Of a stretch of DNA of 64,000 bases, positions 17,486 to 26,343 are shown piece by piece. This DNA comes from Deltaproteobacteria bacterium (GTDB taxonomy: Bacteria > Desulfobacterota > WTBG01 > CAIYCZ01 > CAIRTM01): NCBI GenBank assembly GCA_024276465.1, contig JAJRXD010000119.1, positions 1 through 64,000 of the forward strand, given 5' to 3'. The position numbers and the translations under genes are program-made. The notes under the pieces were generated by a model. It was given only the letters and a program-made list of their open reading frames with translations, was not told the origin of the DNA and ran no database searches. Numbering within the stretch: the first letter of the stretch is position 1; each line of letters begins with the position of its first letter.

Positions 17486-19129
17486 ATGGGTGAATTAAAC
17501 ATGTTTTGTTACCAGTGTGAACAGACAGCTCAGGGTCAGGGCTGCACAAAGGGAGGAGTTTGCGGAAAATCACCTCAAGTTTCAGACCTGCAGGATCTGT
17601 TGATCTATGCACTGCGGGGACTTTCACAGTATGTCCTTGAAGGACTTAAAAAGGGTGAAAAAGATGATGAGGTTAATAATTTTACCTGTGAAGCGCTCTT
17701 TGCCACACTTACAAACGTAAACTTTGATCCTGAACGGATTATCTCTCTTATCAACAGGACTGTTGAGATCAGGGAAGCCCTTAAAGAAAAAATTGCTGCT
17801 GCAGGGGGCAGCGTGGAAACAACAGAGGATGCCGCAACATTTACACCTGCTTCTGATATTGACGGTCTGATTAATCAGGCTTCACCAGCCGGACTTAAGG
17901 CAGATCCAGGGGTTGACCCGGACATACTTTCCCTTCAGCACACGCTTCTTTTCGGCATAAAAGGTGTGGCTGCCTATGCTTATCATGCACAGACCCTTGG
18001 CCAGCAGGACGAAGCAGTATTTAATTTTATTTATGAAGCTCTTGTTGCTCCTTTTAACAAAAATTTAAGCCTTGATGACTGGGTAAAGCTGGTACTTAAA
18101 TGCGGTGAGATCAATCTGCGGGCAATGGAACTTTTAGATGCAGCCAATACAGGCACTTATGGTCACCCGGTTCCTACCAAAGTACCCCTTGGAGTGAAAA
18201 AAGGCAAAGCAATCCTTGTGTCAGGTCATGATCTGAAGGATCTAGCTGAACTCCTGAAGCAAACCGAGGGCAAAGGCATTAACATCTATACTCATGGTGA
18301 GATGCTTCCATGCCACGGTTATCCTGAGCTTAAAAAATACAATCACTTCTACGGCCACTATGGTACAGCGTGGCAGAACCAGAAAAAGGAATTTGCTGAG
18401 TTTCCAGGCGCCATCCTCATGACCACAAACTGCATTCAGAAGCCTGCAGACACATATAAAGACAATATTTTCACTACAGGGCTTGTGGGATTTCCGGGAG
18501 TTACCCATATCAAGAACAGCAACTATTCCCCTGTTATTGAAAAAGCCCTTGAACTGCCTGGATTTCCTGAAGACATAGAGGGAAAAACAGTCATGGTTGG
18601 CTTTGCCCGCAATGCAGTAATGGGAGTTGCCGGCAAGGTAATAGAGGCTGTGAAAGATAAAGCAATCCGCCATTTTTTCCTGGTTGCAGGATGTGATGGC
18701 GCAAAGCCGGGCAGAAACTACTATACTGAATTTGTTGAAAAGGTTCCCAAGGATTGTGTTGTCCTGACACTTGCGTGCGGAAAGTTCCGTTTCTTTGACA
18801 AGGATCTGGGTGATATTGGCGGCATACCACGCCTTCTTGATATAGGACAGTGCAATGATGCTTATTCAGCAGTACAGATTGCAGTTGCACTGGCAGATGC
18901 ATTTAAATGTGGTGTTAATGATTTACCCCTGTCTATGATTATTTCATGGTATGAGCAGAAAGCTGTTTCCATTCTTCTGTCACTGCTTCATCTTGGCATC
19001 AAGGATATAAGGCTTGGGCCTTCACTTCCGGCATTTATTACACCCAATGTGCTTGATGTTCTCGTGAAGAATTTTGATATTAAACCAATCAGCAGTCCGG
19101 ATGAAGATCTTAAGACCATTTTAGGTTGA
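17486..19129 (+). CDS. hcp: Hydroxylamine reductase / hybrid-cluster protein
   Basis: Hcp is a cytoplasmic iron-sulfur-oxo protein that reduces hydroxylamine in vitro and is considered a nitric-oxide reductase protecting against nitrosative stress. The 547-residue protein begins with the proximal cluster motif CX2CX8CX5C (Cys8, 11, 20, 26), the pattern of class I proteins from strict anaerobes. Hybrid-cluster segments such as HGEMLPCHGYPEL and the later CDGAKPGRNYY follow. AGGAGG upstream supports ATG 17486. It is the first gene of an apparent operon with an HD-domain protein and a ferredoxin, behind an HcpR-type site. Confidence 0.97.
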   Translation: MGELNMFCYQCEQTAQGQGCTKGGVCGKSPQVSDLQDLLIYALRGLSQYVLEGLKKGEKDDEVNNFTCEALFATLTNVNFDPERIISLINRTVEIREALKEKIAAAGGSVETTEDAATFTPASDIDGLINQASPAGLKADPGVDPDILSLQHTLLFGIKGVAAYAYHAQTLGQQDEAVFNFIYEALVAPFNKNLSLDDWVKLVLKCGEINLRAMELLDAANTGTYGHPVPTKVPLGVKKGKAILVSGHDLKDLAELLKQTEGKGINIYTHGEMLPCHGYPELKKYNHFYGHYGTAWQNQKKEFAEFPGAILMTTNCIQKPADTYKDNIFTTGLVGFPGVTHIKNSNYSPVIEKALELPGFPEDIEGKTVMVGFARNAVMGVAGKVIEAVKDKAIRHFFLVAGCDGAKPGRNYYTEFVEKVPKDCVVLTLACGKFRFFDKDLGDIGGIPRLLDIGQCNDAYSAVQIAVALADAFKCGVNDLPLSMIISWYEQKAVSILLSLLHLGIKDIRLGPSLPAFITPNVLDVLVKNFDIKPISSPDEDLKTILG

Positions 19130-19143
19130 AAAAATAGCTGTAT

Positions 19144-19348
19144 GCTAAGGCGGACAAGTTTCCATAAGACTGGAATTTAATTATTTTAAACATCAGAATA
19201 TCGAACACGGAATGAAGAATGTTGAACGGGAAAAATCATCATTCGAAATTCCTTGTTCGGTATTCGATATTCAAATTGCAGCATGCTAATACAGAAAAGT
19301 TTCTACAGGACTGGGATTTAATTATTTTGAACAGCAGAATACCGAACA
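19144..19348. repeat. 64-bp direct repeats with an internal inverted repeat
   Basis: Positions 19144-19207 and 19285-19348 align without gaps over 64 bp with about 11 mismatches (core ATTTAATTATTTT). Between them, GAATATCGAAC is mirrored by GTTCGGTATTCGATATTC, giving a hairpin. The array lies between hcp and the HD-domain gene. Confidence 0.75.
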
Positions 19349-19409
19349 TAAATAATGAATTAATTAATTCTTGGTATCCATTGCTAACTTCGTCTCTGGA
19401 GGTAATCAA

Positions 19410-20141
19410 ATGAAATGCCCGGGTCAGGATACACGTTACTGGAGATCAGGAGATATTTATGAAGAGAAATGTCCTGAATGTGGTAATGTTATCGAATTTT
19501 TCAAGGATGATTCCACACGTAAGTGCAAAAAATGCGGCACAAGGGTCCTTAACCCGAAAATTGACTTTGGCTGTGCCACGTACTGCCAATATGCCGAACA
19601 ATGTCTGAAAGAGCTGCCTCCTGAAATTCTTGCTGAAAAAAAGAATCTTTTGAAAGACCGTGTTGCTATTGAAATGAAACGCTATTTTGAAAAAGATTTT
19701 AAACGCATAGGGCATGCTACAAGCGTAGCCCGGTATGCTGAACAGATTGTTAAAAAAGAAAAAGGGGATCTGGCAGTGGTTTTAATAGCTTCCTATCTCC
19801 ATGATATTGGCATCAGGGAAGCTGAGAAAAAATACCAGAGCTCTGCTGCAAGGTATCAGGAAGAGCTTGGTCCTCCAACAGCACGCAAAATCCTTGAAAC
19901 CATTGGAGCAGCTTCAGGACTGACAGATGAAGTATGTGATATTATCGGCCACCATCACCATCCCCGGTCAGAGGAAACAGATAATTTCAAAGCACTGTCT
20001 GATGCAGATCTGATAGTAAACCTTGAAGATGCCCAGAAAGACAAACCGCTTGATAAGGAAAAATTAAAGCATATTATTAACAGTAAGTTTTTTACTGAAA
20101 CAGGAAAAAAAATAGCCTGTACTGTGTTTGAACTTAATTAG
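19410..20141 (+). CDS. HD-domain hydrolase with N-terminal zinc-ribbon, hcp-linked
   Basis: This 243-residue cytoplasmic protein has an N-terminal zinc-ribbon: CPECGNVIEFF then CKKCGTRV, plus extra Cys in CATYCQYAEQC. The HD phosphohydrolase domain follows from about 100, with HATSVARYAEQI, YLHDIGI for the HD pair, and HHHHPRSEE. HD domains hydrolyse nucleotide or other phosphoesters; the substrate is unknown. ATG 19410 is fixed by GGAGG at 19398-19402; an in-frame extension upstream lacks one. The same gene often accompanies hcp and a ferredoxin in anaerobes, as I recall, and the order here supports a role in nitrosative stress. Confidence 0.85.
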   Translation: MKCPGQDTRYWRSGDIYEEKCPECGNVIEFFKDDSTRKCKKCGTRVLNPKIDFGCATYCQYAEQCLKELPPEILAEKKNLLKDRVAIEMKRYFEKDFKRIGHATSVARYAEQIVKKEKGDLAVVLIASYLHDIGIREAEKKYQSSAARYQEELGPPTARKILETIGAASGLTDEVCDIIGHHHHPRSEETDNFKALSDADLIVNLEDAQKDKPLDKEKLKHIINSKFFTETGKKIACTVFELN

Positions 20142-20196
20142 TGATTTGTGATGGGCCATAACATGCAACTCGCAATTCAAATTTGAGGTATAAAGA

Positions 20197-20952
20197 ATGA
20201 AAATAAAACGAAAAATCATTGAAATTGATGAAAAACTCTGCAATGGCTGCGGTCAGTGTGTCCCCTCGTGTGCTGAAGGAGCTATTTCAATAATAGATGG
20301 CAAAGCAAAAGTCATTTCGGATAAATACTGTGATGGCCTGGGAGCATGCATTGGTGAGTGCCCTGAACGCGCCTTGCGCATTGTTGAACGCGAAGTAGAA
20401 GAATTCGACGAAAAAGCTGTTGCAGAACATCTGGCCATTAAAGAAAAAAAGGAGTCCCCCCGGGAAGAAGGCCTGCCCTGCCAGTGCCCGTCTTCCTGGA
20501 CAGGATCCTTCTCCTCCGGGTCTGAGTGCAAACCTGACGATGAATCTGAACCATGTCATGCTGAACAGTCTGCTCTTACTCACTGGCCAATACAGATCAA
20601 GTTAATTCCACCACATGCTTCATTTTTGAAAAATTCAGATCTGCTTGTTGCATCAGACTGCACCTCGTTTTCCTGTCCAGGCTTCCACCGCGATTTTATC
20701 AAAGGCAGGGTTCTGCTGATTGGATGCCCCAAATTTGATGAGCAGGAACTTTACAGGGAAAAATTTCGCGATATTTTCTCACAGTCTGACATTAAAAGCG
20801 TAACTGTTGTGGTAATGGAAGTTCCATGCTGTCACGGAATGCCCCGCATCGTACAGGCAGGAATGGATGAAGCAGGCAAAAATATTCCTCTGGAAGTTGT
20901 CACAATCAGTGTTCAGGGAAAAATCATCAGCAGGGAAAAAATGGGGGGGTAA
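20197..20952 (+). CDS. 2x[4Fe-4S] ferredoxin-like protein, probable Hcp electron donor
   Basis: This 251-residue protein has two clusters near the N terminus: CNGCGQCVPSC then CDGLGACIGECP. A long C-terminal domain of about 170 residues follows, with SDCTSFSCPGFH, LIGCPKFDE and VPCCHGMPR, whose Cys residues could bind another cofactor. Proteins of this shape are regularly encoded with hcp and probably reduce it. It starts 55 bp after the HD gene. A run of seven G at 20942-20948 sits at the stop; a -1 slip there would extend the protein by about 57 residues into 21113. Confidence 0.85.
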   Translation: MKIKRKIIEIDEKLCNGCGQCVPSCAEGAISIIDGKAKVISDKYCDGLGACIGECPERALRIVEREVEEFDEKAVAEHLAIKEKKESPREEGLPCQCPSSWTGSFSSGSECKPDDESEPCHAEQSALTHWPIQIKLIPPHASFLKNSDLLVASDCTSFSCPGFHRDFIKGRVLLIGCPKFDEQELYREKFRDIFSQSDIKSVTVVVMEVPCCHGMPRIVQAGMDEAGKNIPLEVVTISVQGKIISREKMGG

Positions 20953-21335
20953 TAAACCTGACCATATGTTTCAGCTCAGTGGTTGATCAAAAATACTCAA
21001 TGATTGAGAAATGTTTGTACACTCAAAAAAATGCACTGCCCTTCATCATAGGCGGAAACAGCATGCCCCCTGAAGAATTTTTTACGACAGACCCAAAAGA
21101 TATTTTTTTATAACCTTTGAACCCCAGGTCAATCTATTCACCTCATGCCATACCATTATCATTGCGAACAGGGGGAGAAATCTCCTGCCCTAACAGCAAG
21201 ATTTCTCGTCACTGCGTTTCTCGAAATGACAGGGGAGGGTATGTGGGAAATTAGGAAATTAGGGACAGCGACCATTATTTATACATGTCAACAATCAGGA
21301 AATTAAACAGTAAATGGGCGATATCACTGGTATCC
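20953..21335. other. Intergenic stretch with possible gene tail and palindromic repeat
   Basis: From 20953 to 21113 one frame stays open in phase -1 to the ferredoxin gene (see the separate small candidate). From about 21160 to 21232 a palindromic repeat pairs TCATTGCGAA / GAAATGACA ends around AGAAATCT/AGATTTCT, the same family as at 38352-38415 and 47331-47365. Nothing else is evident. Confidence 0.5.
20979..21113 (+). CDS. Small candidate ORF or frameshifted tail of the ferredoxin gene
   Basis: A GTG-started frame of 44 codons (VVDQKYSMIEKC, then LPFIIGGNSMPPEEFF) ends at TAA 21111-21113. The frame is open upstream as well and joins the ferredoxin gene in the -1 phase through its G7 run. 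Its residue composition is protein-like, but there is no ribosome site and I recognise no family. It could be a small gene, a gene tail separated by a homopolymer error, or chance. Confidence 0.3.
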   Translation: MVDQKYSMIEKCLYTQKNALPFIIGGNSMPPEEFFTTDPKDIFL

Positions 21336-21806
21336 TCAGGAACGCAGTGTTGCGATGAGACGAAGCGGATGGGAGAGTAGATTTAAGGCAGATGCAATAT
21401 CAGGGCTTAATATGTCTGCTGCATTAATAGTTTCAACTGCCGCACCTTCTTCCTGCAGTACTGCAATGCCAAGGGCAGCTCTTTTGAGCATCAGGCAATC
21501 ATTTCTGCCGTTTCCGATTGCAGCAGCTGCATTTGCATCAAGTTTTTCGATATATTTAAGTTTGTTTTCAGCCTGACTGTCTTTTGAAAGTATTTCAAGC
21601 CTGCAGCAGACTTCCTTCAACTCCCTGCGGGCTTTTCCAAAAGTATCTGCAGTCAGGACAAGTATGTCAAGCTGTTTTGAAAGATCGTTCAGTCTGTCTT
21701 TAACACCTTCAAGAAGTTTACCATCACAGGCAAGTGTGCCATTATAATCCAGGACAAGATGGCTGAGCTGAAGGGTTTTAAATCCAGGCACATCTATGGT
21801 AATCAT
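21336..21806 (-). CDS. HAD-superfamily phosphatase-like protein
   Basis: This 156-residue soluble HAD protein resembles the cytosolic P-type ATPase-like HAD group. Motif I is LVLDYNGTL (nucleophile Asp), motif II is VLTADTFG, and motif IV is AAIGNGRNDCLML. There is no cap domain, so a small substrate or a protein partner is likely. The start at 21806 (MITIDVPGFK) has GGAGG at 21811-21815; the longer frame to 21875 is less likely. It is divergent from the radical SAM gene, 101 bp away. The substrate is unknown. Confidence 0.82.
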   Translation of the reverse strand: MITIDVPGFKTLQLSHLVLDYNGTLACDGKLLEGVKDRLNDLSKQLDILVLTADTFGKARRELKEVCCRLEILSKDSQAENKLKYIEKLDANAAAAIGNGRNDCLMLKRAALGIAVLQEEGAAVETINAADILSPDIASALNLLSHPLRLIATLRS

Positions 21807-21907
21807 GATCCCTCCTGTAAAAAAAAGAATGGGTTGCTGTAGTTTGATAAATAATATAAAATTTCGGCTTTTCATTCAATTAAAATATTATTCCGGGATA
21901 ACAACAG

Positions 21908-24436
21908 GTGAAAAAAGCAGATTTTATTGATAACATATTGCCCTTTGTTTCAAAGGCAAGCAGATACCTTGGCAATGAAATAAATGCTGTAAAAAAAGAT
22001 CTTTCAAAGGTTGACCTGAAGTTTGCACTGGCCTTTCCTGATGCCTATGAGATTGGAATGTCTCATTTAGGGCTCCATATTCTTTATAATATTCTAAATT
22101 CACAGAAAGAAGTTGCATGTGAAAGGGTCTTTACACCCTGGCCTGACATGGAAGCCATCATGAGGGATAAAAACATCAGGCTTTCAACACTCGAATCACA
22201 TGTGCCTGTGAAGGATTTTGATGTTCTCGGATTTTCACTGGAATATGAGCTCTCATATGCAAACATTCTGAAAATGCTCAGCCTTGCGGGGATTCCACTT
22301 TTATCAAAAAAGCGGGATGAGTCATACCCTCTTGTAATTGCCGGTGGACCCTGCACTTATAACCCTGAACCGATTGCAGATTTTTTTGATGCAATCGTAA
22401 TAGGAGAGGCAGAGGAACTTATCATTGATTTCTGCAAAATCTTTATTACATGGAAAAACAGCAAAGCACCAAAAAAAGAGCTGCTTGATGCGCTGTCAGA
22501 AATTGATGGGATATACATACCGTCATTTTTTGATCCTGTCTGTAATGAAGACGGAACCATAAAAAAAATAATTCCACTTAAAAAAGGTTATGAATTAATT
22601 AATAAAAGAGTTATCTCTGATTTCAATAATGTTGCGTTCTGCACATCTCCCATTGTTCCTTACATGCAAATAATCCATGACCGTGCAGGTATTGAAATAG
22701 CGCGGGGCTGCACACGCGGATGCCGGTTCTGCATGGCCGGCATGATCTACCGTCCTGTACGTGAAAAAAACATTGCAAAAATAAAACAGCTCTCAGATGA
22801 AGCCCTCTCAAATACAGGATATGAGGATCTGTCCCTTGCCTCACTGAGTTCAGGGGATTTTTCAGGAATTCAGGAAATACTGGAACTTCTTATCACGGCT
22901 CACAAGCACAACAGGGTTTCCATATCCCTGCCCTCCATGCGTGTTGAAACACTTACGCGGGCACTGATGGATGAAATAAAACAGATTCGGAAAACAGGTT
23001 TTACCATTGCCCCTGAAGCCGGAACCCAGAGACTGAGAGATGTCATAAACAAGGGGATAACTGAACCTGAAATAATCAGCACTGCCACGCAGATTTTTTC
23101 AGCTGGATGGACACTTATAAAACTCTATTTCATGATAGGGCTACCCACTGAGACAGCAGATGACCTGAAGGGAATAATAGATTTGAGCAGAAAAATTGCT
23201 TCCACAGATCGCAGAAAACAGCTGAATGTAAGTGTTTCAACATTTGTGCCCAAGCCCCACACCCCTTTCCAGTGGGAACAACAGGATACATCAAGGACAA
23301 TACTTGAAAAACAGCATTTTTTAAAAGACAGGCTGCAAAGGGGCAAAATCCGCATAAAATGGCACAATCATAATCTGAGCATTCTTGAAGGTGTTTTTTC
23401 CCGCGGGGACAGAAGTCTGCATAAGGTTATCATAAAGGCTCACGAAATGGGTGCGGGCTTTGAAGCATGGACAGAACATTTTCAGCCGGAACTCTGGGAC
23501 AAAGCTTTCCTTGAGTGTGGGATTGATAAATTATTCTACCTCAGGAAAAGAAGCCTTGATGAGTGTCTTCCCTGGTCACACATATCCTGCGGCATAAATG
23601 ATGATTTTTTAAAAAATGAACTGATAAAATCTCAAAAAGAACAGATCACCCGGGACTGCAGAACAAATGGCTGCAGCAACTGCGGGGTCTGTAGAAAAGC
23701 CGGCAGCAAGGGCCTAACCTGTTCTTTCGGCAGTTATACAGCGAAAGACTCTGCTACCCATTATAGTACGCCTTCCCAGACTGCCCCTGACAACTCTTCT
23801 TTCTGCTACAGGCTCAGGTTTACAAAAACCGGTTCTGCCCGGTTTTTGAGCCATCTTGAGCTGAGCAGGTGCTTTGCCCGCTGCATGAGAAGGGCAAAGC
23901 TACCCTTGAAATATTCCAGCGGCTTTCATCCCCATCCACGGATCATATTCAATGAAGCCCTGCCGGTTGGTCTTGAAAGCAGAGAAGAATTTTTAGATAT
24001 ATTACTTGCTCAAAAACTTGATAAAGACGAAATACCCCTGAAGATAAACTGCTGCCTGCCGGAAGGAATTAAGGTTTTATCTGCAGATGAAATTCCTTTG
24101 AAAAACAAACCTGTAATTGACAGAATAAATAAATACGCAATTTGTTTTCCTGAAAAGACAACATCTGATTTTGCTCCTCAAATGGAAATTGAACGTTTTA
24201 TTGAAGCATTCAAAAAACAAAAGAAATTTATTCTGGAAAGCATTAAAAAAGGCAAGTCATTTCAAACAGACTTGAAACAGATTGTCCGGGAAATTTCTTT
24301 AACTGCCAACAAAACTTTAGAGCTTGAACTGAATCCAGGGGAGATAAAAACTCCCAGGATAACGGATATTGCAGGCAGAATACTTCATCTTGGGGACAAA
24401 GAAAAAAAAGCATTAAAAATTATAAAATATAGTTAG
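21908..24436 (+). CDS. TIGR03960-type radical SAM protein fused to a DUF2344 domain
   Basis: This 842-residue fusion has an N-terminal B12-binding-like domain (about 20-200). The radical SAM core carries ARGCTRGCRFCMAG with the CxxxCxxC cluster motif, and a Cys-rich connector holds CRTNGCSNCGVC. The C-terminal TIGR03936/DUF2344 domain (about 635-842) starts YRLRFTKTGSARFLSHLE. The N-terminal family is B12-binding-domain radical SAM by homology, but its reaction is unknown. The start codon is GTG 21908. It is followed by an RNase G gene; this pairing is widespread and suggests a role linked to RNA or ribosome biology. Confidence 0.93.
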   Translation: MKKADFIDNILPFVSKASRYLGNEINAVKKDLSKVDLKFALAFPDAYEIGMSHLGLHILYNILNSQKEVACERVFTPWPDMEAIMRDKNIRLSTLESHVPVKDFDVLGFSLEYELSYANILKMLSLAGIPLLSKKRDESYPLVIAGGPCTYNPEPIADFFDAIVIGEAEELIIDFCKIFITWKNSKAPKKELLDALSEIDGIYIPSFFDPVCNEDGTIKKIIPLKKGYELINKRVISDFNNVAFCTSPIVPYMQIIHDRAGIEIARGCTRGCRFCMAGMIYRPVREKNIAKIKQLSDEALSNTGYEDLSLASLSSGDFSGIQEILELLITAHKHNRVSISLPSMRVETLTRALMDEIKQIRKTGFTIAPEAGTQRLRDVINKGITEPEIISTATQIFSAGWTLIKLYFMIGLPTETADDLKGIIDLSRKIASTDRRKQLNVSVSTFVPKPHTPFQWEQQDTSRTILEKQHFLKDRLQRGKIRIKWHNHNLSILEGVFSRGDRSLHKVIIKAHEMGAGFEAWTEHFQPELWDKAFLECGIDKLFYLRKRSLDECLPWSHISCGINDDFLKNELIKSQKEQITRDCRTNGCSNCGVCRKAGSKGLTCSFGSYTAKDSATHYSTPSQTAPDNSSFCYRLRFTKTGSARFLSHLELSRCFARCMRRAKLPLKYSSGFHPHPRIIFNEALPVGLESREEFLDILLAQKLDKDEIPLKINCCLPEGIKVLSADEIPLKNKPVIDRINKYAICFPEKTTSDFAPQMEIERFIEAFKKQKKFILESIKKGKSFQTDLKQIVREISLTANKTLELELNPGEIKTPRITDIAGRILHLGDKEKKALKIIKYS

Positions 24437-24533
24437 TTTAGTTTGACGCAGCGCTTGTATCTGTTATTATATGTTATGTAATAATTTGAGCAACACGACT
24501 AATAAAGATGAACACGTAAAAACTCAAAATTCA

Positions 24534-26053
24534 ATGGCCTCAGAACTGATCATAAATGTCACATCTATGGAAACAAGGATTGCCCTTCTTGAAAACGGCA
24601 TTATCGTTGAGCTTCACATAGACAGGGAATCTGACAAGGGTATTGTTGGAAACATCTTCAAGGGCAAAGTACAAAGAGTTCTTCCGGGCATGCAATCTGC
24701 ATTTGTTGATATAGGACTTGAACGCGCTGCATTTCTTTATGTTGATGATGTGTACAATGATAAAAAAGAGTTTAAATCAATGCTGAATGCCTTCAGTGAC
24801 AACAATGATGCTGCAGACACAGCAAATGGTGAAACCTGCTATCATCCGGCGCCTCCGCTAATAGAAGACCTCCTGACAGAAGGCAAGGAGATTCTTGTAC
24901 AGGTAATAAAGGATCCAATAGGGTCCAAGGGTGCCAGAATCTCATCTCACATTTCGCTTCCAGGCCACCACCTTGTTTTTCTTCCGACATTAAACAACAT
25001 TGGAATATCCCGCAGGATTACAGATGAGGAAGAAAGGGAGAGGCTTAGAGATATTATTGAGAAAATAAAACCTCCTGATACAGGCTTTATCATCAGGACA
25101 GCAAGCGAAGGTTCAAATGAAGGAGAACTTGTCACTGACATGGATTTCCTTATTAAGCTCTGGAATAATATTCAGAAAAGAATGGAGAAAGCCCCTACAC
25201 CAAGCCTTTTACACGAAGACTTGAGCATCTCGCTTAGGGCAATCCGTGATTTGTACAGCAAAAATGTCAGAAAAGTTGTAGTGGATTCACAAAGCACATA
25301 TGAAAACATTATTTATTTTATTGAAACTTTTCTGCCGCAGTTGAAGTATTCAGTCGAACTGTATGAAGGGCCTGAGCCTGTCTTTGATACATACGGGATC
25401 GAACTTGAAATCAGCCGGGCATTAGGGAAACGAATATGGTTAAAGTCGGGCGGCTATATAGTAATAGAAGAAACTGAAGCCCTGATAGTTATAGATGTTA
25501 ATACAGGAAGATATGTTGGCAAAGGCAACCAGGGGGATACGATCCTTAAAACCAACCTCGAGGCAGTTAAAGAAATCGCTTATCAGATCAGACTCAGAAA
25601 TCTTGGCGGAATTATCATAATGGATTTTATAGACATGGAAAAAAACAGCGACCAGGAAATGGTTCTGAATTCTCTTAATGAAGAACTCAAGAAAGACCGT
25701 GCCAAGACAAATGTGGTTGACATGTCAGATCTTGGGCTTGTTCAAATGACCAGAAAAGAGTACGGGAAAATCTGAGTGGTCATTTATGTGAGTCCTGCCC
25801 GTATTGTGAGGGAAGAGGAATAATTAAGTCAATACCATCCATATCATATGAGATGCTTCGTTCAATCAGGAGAGAAGCCTGCACCACCACAGAAGACCGT
25901 ATTTTTGTTGCAGCACATCCCGATGTGGTAGCATTTCTCTATGATGAGGAGCAATTTGCCATCGATGAACTTGAAAAATGTCTAAAGAAAAAAATCATGG
26001 TTAAAGCAGACAGCACCTTTCACCACGAAAAGTTTATCATCTATTCTCATTAG
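24534..26053 (+). pseudogene. rng: Ribonuclease G (RNase E/G family) interrupted by a frameshift
   Basis: RNase G is a 5'-end-sensing endoribonuclease for rRNA and mRNA processing. The N terminus (ELIINVTSMETRIALLENG) and S1 domain (GNIFKGKVQRVLPGMQSAFVDIG) are clear, as are the DNase I-like catalytic segment (LIVIDVNTG, MDFIDM) and VQMTRK. The reading frame then hits TGA at 25773. In the -1 frame the protein continues with RVRENLSGHLCESCPYCEG, which holds the CPxC zinc-link, and ends at 26053 with KFIIYSH. Restoring one A in the A4 run at 25757-25760 gives about 506 residues, the usual length. The start is ATG 24534 by homology; 24471 is an in-frame alternative. Confidence 0.9.
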
Positions 26054-26161
26054 CACAGCAGCTTATATTCACCATAAAATCACAGAGTAATATTTGTGGT
26101 ACTGTCAAAAGTTTTATAAAAAACGTGGACAAGCTATTAAAAACAAATAAGCAGCTAACGA

Positions 26162-26241
26162 CTGTCATTCCCGCGAAAGCGGGAATCCAGGAAAACATAG
26201 TAAACTCCAACAAACAGATTCCCGCTTTCGCGGGAATGACA
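26162..26241. repeat. Palindromic repeat of the CCCGCGAAAGCGGGAAT type
   Basis: Outer arms TGTCATTCCCGCGAAAGCGG and its inverse CCGCTTTCGCGGGAATGACA surround a short spacer. Each arm also folds on itself (CCCGC/GCGGG). It is a common dispersed intergenic palindrome in proteobacteria, without coding content. Confidence 0.85.
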
Positions 26242-26292
26242 AGTGGTCTTTTTGAGAATGAACAGTGTCTGGCTAAACTGTTCATCGATACT

Positions 26293-26325
26293 AAAAAAGG
26301 GGGCTGCAGGCAGCCCCCTTTTTTT
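26293..26325. terminator. Bidirectional rho-independent terminator
   Basis: An A6 run, stem GGGGGCTG/CAGCCCCC with loop CAGG, and a T-tract form a strong terminator readable on both strands. It separates convergent transcription from RNase G (plus) and the lipoprotein gene ending at 26344 (minus). Confidence 0.92.
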
Positions 26326-26343
26326 CGCTGTTAATACATTACA

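Noticed and set aside
19144-19348. Repeats considered as a CRISPR array
   Set aside because: Only two imperfect copies occur, with an internal palindrome and no regular spacers or cas genes.
25750-25775. Programmed -1 frameshifting in RNase G
   Set aside because: The AAA-G context is only a weak slippery site and no downstream pseudoknot or upstream Shine-Dalgarno stimulator is evident; an indel is simpler.
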